Shown here piece by piece: positions 31,627 through 42,978 of a stretch of 64,000 nucleotides of DNA. The notes beneath the pieces were generated by a model, which did not search any database, was not told where the DNA came from, and was given only the letters and a program-made list of their open reading frames with translations. The DNA comes from Grifola frondosa (Eukaryota > Basidiomycota > Agaricomycetes > Polyporales > Grifolaceae). The stretch is taken from the NCBI GenBank assembly GCA_001683735.1, contig LUGG01000011.1, positions 1-64,000 of the forward strand, written 5' to 3'. Every line of letters starts with the position of its first letter. Position 1 is the stretch's first letter. The translations under genes and the position numbers were made by a program.

Positions 31627-33985
31627 ATGGCGATCTCTTCTTCGTCGGACGTGATTGTTCTGGCTGTTGGTGTCATTCTTGCCGCGGTCTACCTTTTCCG
31701 GGAGCAGATATTTGCTGCCAGCAAGCCGAAAGTTGTTGCTGCTACCACCTCGAAAGCTAGCAATGGCTCTGGCAATCCTCGCGACTTTGTGGCCAAGATG
31801 AAGGAAGGGGTAAGTGCCTATACATTGTGTATGCTTTATGTTAATATTTATAACTCTGTGTGCAGAAAAAACGCATCGTCATATTCTACGGATCACAAAT
31901 GGTACTGCGGAGGAATACGCCATTCGTCTCGCTAAGGAGGCCAAGTCCAAGTTCGGACTTGCATCCCTCGTCTGTGACCCCGAGGAGTACGACTTCGAGA
32001 ACCTCGACGAGGTTCCAGAGGACTGTTGCGTTTTCTTCGTCATGGCTACCTATGGAGAAGGCGAACCGACAGACAATGCTGTTCAGCTGTGCCAGAACCT
32101 CTCCGACGACAGTTTCGAATTCAGCAACGGTGACCACAAGCTTTCCGGTCTCAAATACGTTGTCTTCGGTCTCGGAAACAAGACTTACGAGCACTATAAC
32201 ATCATTGCCAAGAATGTCGACAGCGATTTGACGAAGATGGGGGCCGTCAGGATTGGCGAGCGGGGCGAAGGCGATGACGATAAGAGCATGGAGGAGGATT
32301 ACCTCGAGTGGAAGGATGGCATGTGGGAAGCGTTCGCTCGGGAAATGAATGTCGAAGAAGGCCAGGGCGGTGATTCTCCAGACTTCTCTGTGACCGAAGT
32401 AGTGGACCACCCACCCGAGAAAGTCTATCTTGGTAGGTTAAACTTTTGGTGCTCGATTACGTACTGAAGGCACTGACATTTCGCTAGGTGAACTGTCTGC
32501 CCGTGCGCTCACAAGGTCGAAGGGTATCCATGACGCTAAGAACCCATACCCCGCTCCGATCGCTGTTGCTCGCGAACTCTTTGCCGGGAAGGCAGACCGT
32601 AACTGCATTCACGTCGAACTCAACACCGAGGGATCTGGTATCACTTACCAACATGGTGACCATGTTGGCGTTTGGCCCTCTAACTCAGAAGTCGAAGTTC
32701 AACGCTTACTCTGCACTCTCGGTCTCTACGACAAGAAAGATGCGATCATCAACATCGAGTCTCTCGACCCTGCATTGGCAAAGGTTCCATTCCCCGTTCC
32801 CACCACGTACATCACCGTCCTTCGCCACTACATTGATATTAGCGCTGTCGCGGGCCGTCAGATCCTCGGTGTTCTCTCCAAGTTTGCCCCTACCCCTGAA
32901 GCAGAGGCCTTCCTAAAGAACCTCAACTCGAACAAGGAGGAATACGCCAACGTCGTCGGAAATGGGTGTTTGAAGTTGGGCGAAATCCTCCAACTCGCCG
33001 CCGGCAACGATATCCACGTTTCTCCTACCACTGAGAACACTACCGCATGGAAGATCCCCTTCGATATCATTGTCTCCTCCATCCCCCGTCTCCAGCCTCG
33101 GTATTACTCGATCTCATCCAGCCCGAAGTTACACCCGCATTCGATCCACGTTACTTGTGTTGTACTGAAGTACGAGTCTCTTCCGAACGAGCGCGTCAAG
33201 CCGAGATGGGTATACGGTGTCGGGTCGAACTTCCTGCTCAACCTCAAGTTTGCTGTCAATGGGGAAGACGTGCCGCTAATCGGTCATGCCGAAATCACCG
33301 AACCATCTGCGGTTGTTGGCCCTCTGTACGCTATCGACGGTCCACGAGGACTTTACAGGCAAGAGACCATTTACAAGACTCCGATCCACGTCAGGCGGTC
33401 TACGTTCAGGTTGCCTACCAATCCCAAGAGCCCCGTCATTATGATCGGTCCAGGAACTGTAAGTCTCACTCATTCGTCTTCTTTACTTACACTCAATCTA
33501 CTTCTCAGGGCGTTGCTCCCTTCCGTGGGTTTGTGCAGGAACGCGTGGCTATGGCTCGGCGCACTGTAGAGAAGAACGGACCGGAGGGCCTGGCAGACTG
33601 GGGTAGCATCCGTCTGTACTTCGGGTGTCGGCGGTCGGACCAGGACTTCCTATACAAGAACGAGTGGTCCGACTATGCGAAGGAGCTGCACGGAAAGTTC
33701 ACGCTGCGGTGTGCGTTCTCGCGAGAGAACTACAAGCCGGACGGGAGCAAGATTTATGTGCAGGATCTATTGTGGGAGGACCGGGAGGAGGTCGCGGACG
33801 CGATTCTGAACGGGAAGGGATATATCTATATTTGTGGTGATGCGAGGAGCATGAGCAAGTCGGTGGAGGAGACGTTGTGCAAGATCCTCGGAGAGGCCAA
33901 GGGTGGCAGCGCGGAAGTAGAAGGCATAGCGGAGGTGAAACTACTGAAAGAGAGGAGTCGGATGCTTTCCGATGTGTGGAGCTAA
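31627..33985 (+). CDS. CPR: NADPH-cytochrome P450 reductase, apparent 1 bp gap
   Basis: The diflavin reductase passes electrons from NADPH through FAD and FMN to microsomal P450s. The N-terminal anchor is VIVLAVGVILAAVYLF. The FMN domain has RIVIFYGSQ / GTAEEYA, FFVMATYGEGEPTDNA and VFGLGNKTYEHYN. The FAD domain has PRYYSISSSP and the NADPH domain GTGVAPFRGF, YFGCRRSDQDF, YICGDARSM and the C-terminal VWS. Three introns follow residues KEG, KVYLG and IGPGT, and all join in frame. At about 31899 the codon for the Thr of the SQTGTAE phosphate loop is one base short, so exon 2 shifts frame there. Everything else is intact, so a base-call error is as likely as a real lesion. The last Trp of the Asp-Val-Trp-Ser end is the usual FAD-stacking residue. 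Confidence 0.93.
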
Positions 33986-34338
33986 GCGACCGACTGTACA
34001 TACTATGCTTGTCATTTTATTTTAGCTACACTATGTAGGTGATAGCTCTCCACGAGCAACCTAGAGCTATCCGTGGAGAATCATCAGGGAATAGACCATT
34101 GTACCTCTATACTTCGTGTCGGATGAATTTTTGCGGACGGGAAGTTACAAGGGCTGCAACTGGCAAGCAATATGCGAATGTGGTGCGACGCGCCGGACGC
34201 GTTTAGGTCACGTGCTACCCGAATTTACAGAGTCCAGCTCGCAGAATCCGCCACCGCCGCCCATGGCGCCGAACATCTACGACACAATATCCTGCACGCC
34301 CTCTAAGTGGATTATTTCTCGGTTTCGTTGAGTAGGGA
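33986..34338. other. intergenic between CPR and SHE9
   Basis: About 350 bases: the CPR 3' flank and the SHE9 promoter. CACGTG is at 34209-34214. No coding signal. Confidence 0.4.
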
Positions 34339-35599
34339 ATGTTTCGGGCAGCCTTTCCAAGACCGTCGCATCTACGACCTAACTCACGGAGCATATTACG
34401 ACTATCTACCCTTCCTCATGGACTGAGATATTTTTCGTCGCCGGCCCATCCTCCGACCTCAAATTCATCACATAACTCACGTCCTGATGCATCCCAAAAT
34501 GCAACAGCGAACTCACAGCTGGATCCACCATCGACTCTACTGGATGAAGCGCATACCAGCTTCACACCGCCTCCGCGGGTCGAGCAGCAGCAGGCGATCT
34601 CAGACACCCGCATTGACCCACTGGCCAACGTGAAGGAACAGCTCCTGGATTGGTCGCGCGATGCTGCCCTTCGTATCCGGGAGCGCTCCGACAAATTTAC
34701 TGCCAATGTCGCTGTGACGTTCGGTCAGCTGGGGAGGGAGCTCAACAGAGTGACGGGGTACGGGGAGATCGAGACGCTGAAGCGAAAAGTAGTTGAACAA
34801 GGTGCGGTGTGGATGATTGCTGTGTCCCGCCCGATCCGTGTCTGAGGTCATTTTCGCAGAGTCACACATAAACGCCTCCAGGGAGGCGGCAAAGCGAGCG
34901 AAAGCTGCGTACGACCAAGCTGTGCTCTCGCGCGCGAGGTCTCAGCGCGAAGTGAACGACCTCCTCCAGCGCAAGTCGCACTGGAGCGATGACGATGTCA
35001 GCCGGTTCACGTCGCTGGTGCGCGAGGACCACGCGCGGGAGCAGGAGGAGTCCCGCGCGAAGGCCGCGGTGGCGGCGTCCGAAGACGAGGTGGAGCGCGA
35101 GTTCAGCGAGCTCATGCGTGTGATTCTCAACCGGTATCACGAGGAGCAGGCGTGGTCGGACAAGATCCGCAGCGCGTCGACGTACGGGTCGCTCGCCGCG
35201 ATCGGGCTGAACATGGCTGTGTTTGTGCTCGCGATCATTTTCGTGGAGCCGTGGAAGCGGCGGCGGCTCACGCAGACCTTCGAGCGCAAGGTTGAACAGA
35301 TGACCGAGGAGACGACTGCTGCATTCGAGAACAAGACAGAGGAGCTTACCGGCCGCATGGACTCGCAAGACAAGCTGCTTACACAGATCCTGGAGACTGT
35401 CTATTCCACCACGCAAGTACCCGAGGGCGAGAGTTTGGCGCCTCCCGAAACAGGTGAAGAACCTCTGCGATCACCTAGTACAGAGCAGAAGTGGACATCC
35501 GGGCTGGTAAAGTCTAATGAGGAGCTTGCACTCGCGCTTGCTACAAGTGCGACGGTTGCAGGAATCTTGGGTTGGTTAGCGCGGAGTTGGTACTCATGA
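34339..35599 (+). CDS. SHE9: She9/Mdm33 mitochondrial inner-membrane protein
   Basis: The start is a basic, Ser/Arg-rich mitochondrial presequence (MFRAAFPRPSHLRPNSRSIL). A helical region follows (VKEQLLDWSRDAALRIRERS, LGRELNRVTGYGEIETLKRK), then, after one intron (about 34802-34859), a coiled coil with INASREAAKRAKAAYDQAVL. The family signature VNDLLQRKSHWSDDDVSRFT comes next, then EQAWSDKIRSASTYGSL. Membrane segment 1 is GLNMAVFVLAIIFV, followed by EPWKRRRLTQTFE and a second hydrophobic stretch near the end (LATSATVAGILGWLA). In yeast this protein shapes the inner membrane and its excess fragments mitochondria. Length of about 400 residues is normal. The gene looks intact. Confidence 0.9.
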
Positions 35600-35826
35600 C
35601 CAGTAATCAATATCCCATAGACGTGATAATGTGTGCGAGGAGGACGTGATAAGATCTGCAAATGCAGACTATCAACTGTATTCGACCAGCAAATGTCAGA
35701 CAAGGAGCCATTTCGTTGAGCCAATGCATCTCTAGGGTATGTACATGTGTACTATCCAAGCGTGCGACCTACAGGCTGTCCTTCGGAAAGTATACCTAAC
35801 TCTACAGATATTACAACAGTGCCCAT

Positions 35827-37208
35827 TTAAACATTCACGCTGCGGTAGACACGACAATGGACCCTGCAAGGAGGTGTGAGCTAGCCTGCCCGATGAGAAT
35901 AAACACGACACGGACCTTTCCTCTAGGAATTCTCCAGTCGAGTCATTTATCCCGCACTCAGCCCACGTATCTGTATCCCATTTGCGCCATCCCCAGCCGT
36001 CTTTGATCTTATCAGAACGTGCTGTCAGCGCTATCTGTACGCATTACCCGGAGTAAATACATACATCTGGTTTCTTGTGTGGAGCCAAAACGACCAGCCA
36101 CCGGCATTTCGTACTGCCGCATTCGGAACATTCGTGAACGCCAATACCCAATGATCGTACTGCGAACATACCTCAGCTCCCGCAGGAGTGTGAACAGCTC
36201 AGATGGCTTCTCGATGAGATGCAGTGCAAACGAGCAAATCACCATCTCTACGACCGGCGTCTCCATGGAAGGAGCCCCATGCCCGCTGGAACTGCCGTCA
36301 TGGCTCACCGGCGGTGATATCGGTATCATGTTGGTCAATGCACCTTCGGCGATGTCCCGGAATGAATGCTGAGCGGCATAGAGCCCTGTCCGCGTGTGGA
36401 ATGCTTGTGCAGTATACTTGGTAGTCTCTCAGCACGACTTCTAGTCGCTACCACGTTCGAACTTGAGCCAATAGTCCACCCAGGAAAGGTGTACGCAGCG
36501 CAATACCTCGCGATTCGCTAAGCTGCGCAGGAAGTATAGTTCTCGCTCGATGGACTATTGACACGAACACAGTTCTGATGTAGACGATGCTTACTGGATC
36601 TGCTGCCAATATACTAGGTTTGGGCAAGTCAGGGCCGATCGGAGGCGGCCTAGCTCCATTTCGCCTAGCAGGAGGCCCCAGGGACTGCTGGTCAGAATAC
36701 GCAACCCGTCCTAATTGCCACCAGTCCAGAACGGCGGCAGTCACTTCCCCACTGTGAAGGCGAAAATGAAACTCAAAGCACAAGAACGACGAGCGTATCG
36801 AGTCATTACCTGCCTGCTCTCGCATAGTTAGATATTAACAGTTGAGGGGACGCAGCGAAGACCCACCGCAGGCCAAGTCGAGTACTAGGAACTTGTCTGA
36901 CTCCATGCGAACGAGCTCCTTCTCCCACCACCTGTGCGGGAGATGAGTTCGGCAATCGGGGGGAAGATGGGGAACGCACTTGTTCAGCCATAAGATGATA
37001 CAGCTACGAATCCCGGGATAGTGGGGATTGCGGTATGTGGCGCCGACTCTTCTGTAGTACTATGTATGGTGCGCGGTTTCGTTCGTTAGCATGCAGAAAG
37101 CGTTTGGATGCCAATATAACCTACCTCATCTACGCCATGGTCGGTATAGTTAGCCCTCATGGAGGGCTTCAATATGCCGGTGATGATTTCACGATTGCCT
37201 CTGGACAT
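35827..37208 (-). CDS. class I SAM-dependent methyltransferase
   Basis: The ATG is at 37208 (MSRGNREIITGILKP). Exons join as VDEYYRRVGATYRNPHYPGI, IILWLNK/WWEKELVRMESDKF and LVLDLACG/SGEVTAAVLDWW, which is motif I, the SAM loop, split by an intron. Then come LPKPSILAADP, YTAQAFHTRTGLYAAQHSF, the post-loop MVICSFALHLIEKPSELFTL, CRWLVVLAPHKKPD, IKDGWGWRKWDTDTW and the end EERVHCRVYRSVNV. Frames are continuous through about seven introns. The IKDGWGW-KWD ending marks a conserved fungal methyltransferase family with unknown substrate. Likely cytosolic. It converges on SHE9, with stops about 230 bases apart. Confidence 0.85.
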
Positions 37209-37443
37209 TGCAAAGACCTCGTTGCAAGTGGTGTGTCAGTGAAAGGAGGAGGGTGGTGAGCGGTTGTTAAGTCTAAGTTTTATCTGGGGGAGGAGTTCGA
37301 AAAGGACAACGTAAAGCCATCAATGGGTTTATTGGCTCGAGCCCGACGGCGACGGTGGACGCCGACAGAGAGGCTCATTGGTTCAGACGACAAATGGCTG
37401 CGCTCACTCTAGAGCGCTGTGATCTAATTGGCTACACTCTTCA

Positions 37444-38165
37444 ATGACTTCCTTCATCATTCAGGCTCATGAGGGTCGCCCTCTCCCTCAGTCCTGGAGA
37501 GTTCATCCCGACTGTCCATTCTGTCGCATAATTCGTGGCGATGCGCCCGCGTTCCGGATATACGAGGACGAGAAGGTCATTGCGATACTAGGTGCCTCTA
37601 ACTCCTTACCGGCGTTGCCATTGGCCCATTGTTGATCATAGGAACTATGTTCGAATTACGACCATCAAGACCTATTACCGCTTAGACAAGGCCATGCACT
37701 CATAATACCAAAGACGCATTATTCAAGAGTGTCGGAGCTACCCGCAGAGTTTGCCGCCGCTACAGGGGAAGCAATCTCAAAGGTTTCACGAGCGATCGCA
37801 GAAGGTATGTTTGTCATTCAGTATTCTTGCGAGGCTTGGCAATAACGAGATCATGCCAAGCTCTGGATAACACCGCATTGAATGTAGTGTGCAATCAGGA
37901 GTACGCCCAGGCAGTCCCACATGTAAGCAATTATCGTGATCAGCTCGAGATTATCGCTGATCAGAATTATGGGGTTTTGTAGGTCCATTACCATGTCATT
38001 CCTGCACCGCGTGCCGCATCTGCTCCTCCAGTTTCTGCGATAGTAGACTGCGTAATGAAGCCGGCAACAGAGAAGGAAATGCATCAGAGGGAATTTGAAT
38101 CGAGGGAGGAACTCGAGGACGAAGAGGCTCAAATACTGATGGAGCGAATACGTGCCCGTTTGTAG
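37444..38165 (+). CDS. HIT-family nucleotide hydrolase
   Basis: The ATG is at 37444. A zinc-type N-terminal CPFCRIIRGDAPAF precedes YEDEKVIAIL. Across an intron comes DLLPLRQGHALIIPKTHYSR, then GEAISKVSRAIAEALDN and the histidine triad PH/VHYHVIP, which is interrupted by an intron after the first His. The C-terminal tail is charged and helical (REELEDEEAQILMERIRARL). This is a Hint/HIT phosphoramidase-type protein of about 190 residues. One acceptor (about 37668) is the less common AAG. Product is probably cytosolic or nuclear. Confidence 0.88.
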
Positions 38166-38530
38166 ATGGATGCCGCCAGCTCTTGGATTTGCAAAGTCGG
38201 TGGCTCCGAATATAACCAGTCCTCGCTACAAATACTATTATTCCCCCAGCTGAGGTCGTATTGCACGACCTTTCTAAGGGAATTAATGTCTGTTTCGTTC
38301 GCAACTATTCGTTTAAATTGTCTCTTCACCTTCAGCATTCTAATGCAATAGATAAGTTATGAGTTCAGCCCTGCAATTTGAATTCGTGAGTTCACAATTG
38401 TTCTTCTTCGAAGAGCTTCATTTTTTTTTCGTGTCTTACATAGCGGTGGTTCCGATGATAATTTTTGCTCCAATTATGAGTTTCTCCCTGTACAAACAAT
38501 AAAATAACCCTAACCTCACTGCTGCCCATG

Positions 38531-38570
38531 TCGCCGATCGTTTCATCACGTGACTTGTCGCGATCGGCGA
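38531..38570. promoter_or_regulatory. 10 bp inverted repeat around CACGTG, ECM16 promoter
   Basis: TCGCCGATCG at 38531 and its exact inverse CGATCGGCGA at 38561 flank 20 bases that contain ATCACGTGAC. It lies 125-165 bases before the ECM16 ATG. It could be a binding site for a dimeric regulator or a hairpin. Confidence 0.5.
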
Positions 38571-38694
38571 AATTTCACAGACCAGATCCAAGCAAAGATC
38601 TACTGTCCTGTTGAGCTTCGACGTACGCAGCCAACACATCTTTCCTGGCTGTCTGCATCTTTGTTCTGGGTGTAATCCTTGTAAATCAAACAGT

Positions 38695-41600
38695 ATGCCT
38701 GTCGAAAGACTGCGACACAATGCAAAGGCACGACAGTCTACTGCTGGGTCACATAAGAAGAAGAAGGCGAAGCGCAAGGATCAGAACGCCAGCGGGACAG
38801 ATGCGGCAGACCCAAACGCTCTCATTGTAGTTCCAAAGAGCGTGGAGGAGAAGGAACGGGAAAGGAAGGAGAAGTTGAGGCAAGAGGTACGCATACATAT
38901 CGAGTCTGTCAACATTTCGCTGACGGACAGGCCGTCATGTCCAGCTGCTTGCCGAGTCCAATTCCAAGTTTAATAGCAAGAAAAAGAAAAGACTTGACAA
39001 GTATATCGTTAGTTCTTAATTTGGATGTCGGAGTGCGAGGCTTCACTTAAATTTCATGTTTTGTGACATCTAGGAGAAGAAGCTGAAGAAAGAGGAACGT
39101 CTAGTCCTATTTGAGAAGCTATTGTGCGTTCCTACGTTGTCCAATCTTGTGATAATCTCACACACAGTACAAGGAAGAGTCAAGCTCAGGTGTCCACTGC
39201 GCTTAACCTCCAATCGTCATCAACACTTGGTACAGGGAGGCCGGCTACACATCAAGAACTCCTGGACAAGCAAGAGGACAAAGACATCAGACGTGCAATG
39301 GACGGTTCTAACGTATCCACACAGATGTCACACACGTTTTGGAAGGACAGACAGGCTACAAAATCCCAGCCTGATTCCGACTCAGACTCTTTATTCGACA
39401 GCTCCGATTCTGCATACGATAGCATAGATGAAGATGACAAGGACTCAGACGCCGACAAGGAGGACGAAGGGGATAGTGATGCATCCGCTGACCCTTCCAA
39501 GTCTGGCGCTGGGCAGTCAGATGAAGAGGAGCCCCCAGAGGAACCCCAATCAAGCAATAAGCGTAAGAGGGTCGGATTCAAAGAATGGGCCATGAAGCAA
39601 CTTAGCGCATCGAAGAGCTATGTCGCCCCCACCAATGTCGATACTCCTTCGACGCTCGAAACTATCGCATCTGCACCACCGGCGAAGAAGCGCAGGACCG
39701 ACCCCTCTTCCACAACTGGTGAAATGCGCGGGCCACTTGGAGAGGACCTCCAGGTGCCATCTACGTCATTCGCACAGCACGTACAAGAGGTTGCGTACAA
39801 GGCAGCTGGAGATGGTACCAAACAGCGACAAAAGGCTATCACTGTGACGCGATCTCCCGAGGTGGAGGAGTCTAGGCTACTGCTTCCCATCGTCGCAGAG
39901 GAACAGCCGATCATGGAGGCTATCCTATTGAATAGCGTCGTGATTATATGCGGTGAGACTGGTAGCGGGAAGACTACGCAGGTCCCACAGTTCTTATTCG
40001 AAGCTGGCTTTGGATCCCCAGGGAGCGGTATGTTATGTTTACTTCTATCCCGGATCGGCACTAAGCATTGCGATAGACAATCCGGGAATGATAGGAGTGA
40101 CACAGCCGCGGCGTGTGGCAGCGATGTCGATGGCATCCCGTGTCGCGCAAGAGCTTGTCTTGACGTCGTCACGAGTTTCATATCAGATACGATATGACGC
40201 GACGGTCTCCCCGAACACGTCCATAAAGTTCATGACGGATGGTGTGCTGTTGCGCGAGCTGGCGACAGACTTCTTATTGAAGAAGTATTCGGTCATCATC
40301 ATCGACGAGGCGCACGAACGGAGCATGAACACAGATATCCTGATCGGTGTGCTAAGCAGGGTCATCAAGCTGAGGGAGGAGATGTGGAAAGAGGGCAAAG
40401 ACGATATGAAAGTAAGTTTCATACGTCATCCAACTGTCTGCGGTCATTTCTGAGCTTGCCCCAGCCGTTGCGGTTGATCATCATGTCCGCCACTCTCCGC
40501 GTCTCTGACTTCGCCGAGAACAAGACCCTCTTCGCCAGCCCGCCCCCATCATCAATGTCCCCGCGCGGCAACACCCAGTAACGGTCCACTTCAGCCGCCG
40601 CACGGTGTCCGACTACGTCACAGAGGCGATCCGCAAGGCCAGCAAGATTCATGCACGGCTTCCCCCGGGTGGTATCTTGATATTCCTAACGGGACAGAAC
40701 GAGATCACCGGTGTATGCAAGAAGCTGGAAGCGCGGTACGGGAAGAAGGCGCTGGAAGAGAAACGTAAGAGCCGACATACAGTACCATCCCGTCTTGGCG
40801 CCGGAGCTCAGCAAGCCAAGGATGAAAACGAAAGAGAAACTGCCGTCGCTCCTGCTCATGGTATGCACCTTTTTCCTGTGCGGCTGTGTATGTGCTCATC
40901 GCTCGCGCGCTGCAGCGGATATCGAAGCTGAAGACGTTGACCTGGGAGAGGCTCGGCAAGACGAGCAGTTAGCTTTGGACGTCGACGGTGATGGTGACGG
41001 TGAGGCCGACGCAGAAGCTCTGGACAGTGACAACGACTCCGAGGGTGACGACGAACTCGGCATGGATGCGGAGGAATCCGACGGTATGTCACGCGTACTT
41101 ACTGGTGACATTGCGCTAAGAATGCCATAGTCCCTATGCATATTGTCCCCCTATATGCGCTGCTTTCTAGCGAAAAACAGATGCAGGTCTTCCAACCTCC
41201 TCCTGCCGGGAGCCGGCTTGTCGTTGTGTCCACTAACGTTGCTGAGACGTCCCTCACAATTCCCGGCATCCGATACGTTGTCGATTGCGGCAGAGCAAAA
41301 GAGGTATGCTACCTCATCTCCCATGCTAATTAAATTCTAACCATACTGTCAGCGTCGATATGACGTAGCGAACGGGATCCAAGCGTTCCAAGTCAGCTGG
41401 ACCTCGAAGGCATCTGCGGCTCAACGTGCAGGTCGTGCGGGCCGTACGGGTCCAGGTCACTGCTATCGACTGTACTCATCCGCACTCTACGAACACTACT
41501 TTGACCAGTTTTCGCAGCCAGAGATCCTTCGAATGCCCATCGAAGGCGTCGTGCTGCAGATGAAGAGTATGCATATAGATGCGGTTGTCAACTTCCCGTT

Positions 41601-42829
41601 TCCAACACCTCCGGATCGGACCAGTTTACGGAAGGCAGAGACTGTTCTTATTCATTTAGGTGCTTTGTCGCCACATTCAGCTGTGAAAGTCGGTGCACTC
41701 AACGGGGAAATTACCGAGATTGGCAAGGCCATGGCCCTATTCCCTCTTTCTCCCCGATTCTCGAGGATGCTTGTTAGTGGCCGCCAACATGGATGCTTAC
41801 CATACGTCGTTACTATGGTGTCAGCGTTGTCCGTCGGTGACCCGTTCCTACGAGAAGAGGCCCTGGAAGGGGCGGAGGATTCCGATGACGATTCTGAAGA
41901 ATTGTCCCATATCACTGGTGAGGCGGCGAGGGCGAAGGAGATACGTAGAGCTCGCAGACGAGCCTTCTTCCAATCGCAACAGGTTAGTACGGAACAATTT
42001 TATATCTCGATCTCGCAATTCAAGCCCTTCTGTCGCAGCTGCATTCTGCTTTGGGCAATTTCACAAGCGACATTTTCAGGATATTATCCGTTGTCGGGGC
42101 ATACGAATATGCTGGCGGAGGGCACAATTTCTGTACTGAGCACTTCGTGAGGCCAAAGGTAGGACTTCATTTTGGCTGTTGGCCAGTTGTCTCATGCCGA
42201 TATATCAGGCTATGGAAGAAATCCATAAACTTCGAGCACAAATCAATAACATTGTGCACACAAATTTTCCGGACCTGGAAACTGGTTTCGTAGCAAACAT
42301 CCGTCCCCCTAGCAATCGCCAGGTACGAGATCCGTTCTCGTTCCATTTTGTCGCTCTGACAATGTCCCTATACTAGCTCAAGGTGTTGCGTCAACTGATC
42401 GCTGCAGGATTCATTGATCAAATAGCTATCCGAAAGGACCTCATTCATCAAGATGCAACGTCTGGTACACAGTACTCAACTTCTAAAGGTGTTGTCTATC
42501 AAGCCATGGGCATATCTGAAGATGTCTATATCCACCCGTCCTCGGTACTGGCTAATGTGGCCCCACCCGATTATATCGTTTATCTAGATGTTGTCCGAAC
42601 ATCTCGTGTTTATATCAAAGGTTTGTTTCCCCGCAATGCACTGTAAGATATACTGATTTTGTTTTCTGTAGGTCTGACAGTCGTCAACGCAGTTTGGCTA
42701 TCCAGCCTTGGAAAATCCCTTTGCACATACTCCAAGCCTTTCAAGTCCAGGGATAACCAGTCCATGGTGATACCACATTTCGGATCGGGAGGATGGGAAT
42801 TGCCGCCTATAAAAGCCAGCGAGCAGTAG
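38695..42829 (+). CDS. ECM16: DEAH-box RNA helicase Ecm16/Dhr1 (DHX37)
   Basis: This helicase releases U3 snoRNA during small-subunit ribosome assembly in the nucleolus. The N terminus is Lys-rich ([13 protein letters not shown]), followed by an acidic Ser/Asp stretch. RecA1 has motif [28 protein letters not shown] and SATL. RecA2 has [18 protein letters not shown], an acidic insert ([20 protein letters not shown]), [14 protein letters not shown] and [12 protein letters not shown]. After these come the winged-helix/ratchet region, the OB-fold ([17 protein letters not shown]) and the end [11 protein letters not shown]. The long acidic insert between GQNEI and [12 protein letters not shown] is typical of Dhr1 and DHX37. 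About twelve introns join in frame. It ends 149 bases from the SEN1 stop, so the two transcripts converge. Confidence 0.93.
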
Positions 42830-42978
42830 AGATGGATACAACAATAGTCCATATGAATATACAGTAATGGATATCTAAATATCTAAATAATGAACGAGGG
42901 CGTGCGGTGGTATAAGTTATTGTTGCTGATGCGATGGGGTATTGAATATGTTATGCCAAATAAGATCTCGGTGCTATA

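Noticed and set aside
34862..35416. Minus-strand ORF of 184 codons over SHE9
   Set aside because: Antisense of the She9 coiled coil; Leu/Arg/His-rich as expected from GC-rich charged codons.
39252..39593. Minus-strand Ser-rich ORF
   Set aside because: Antisense of the acidic Asp/Ser stretch of Ecm16.
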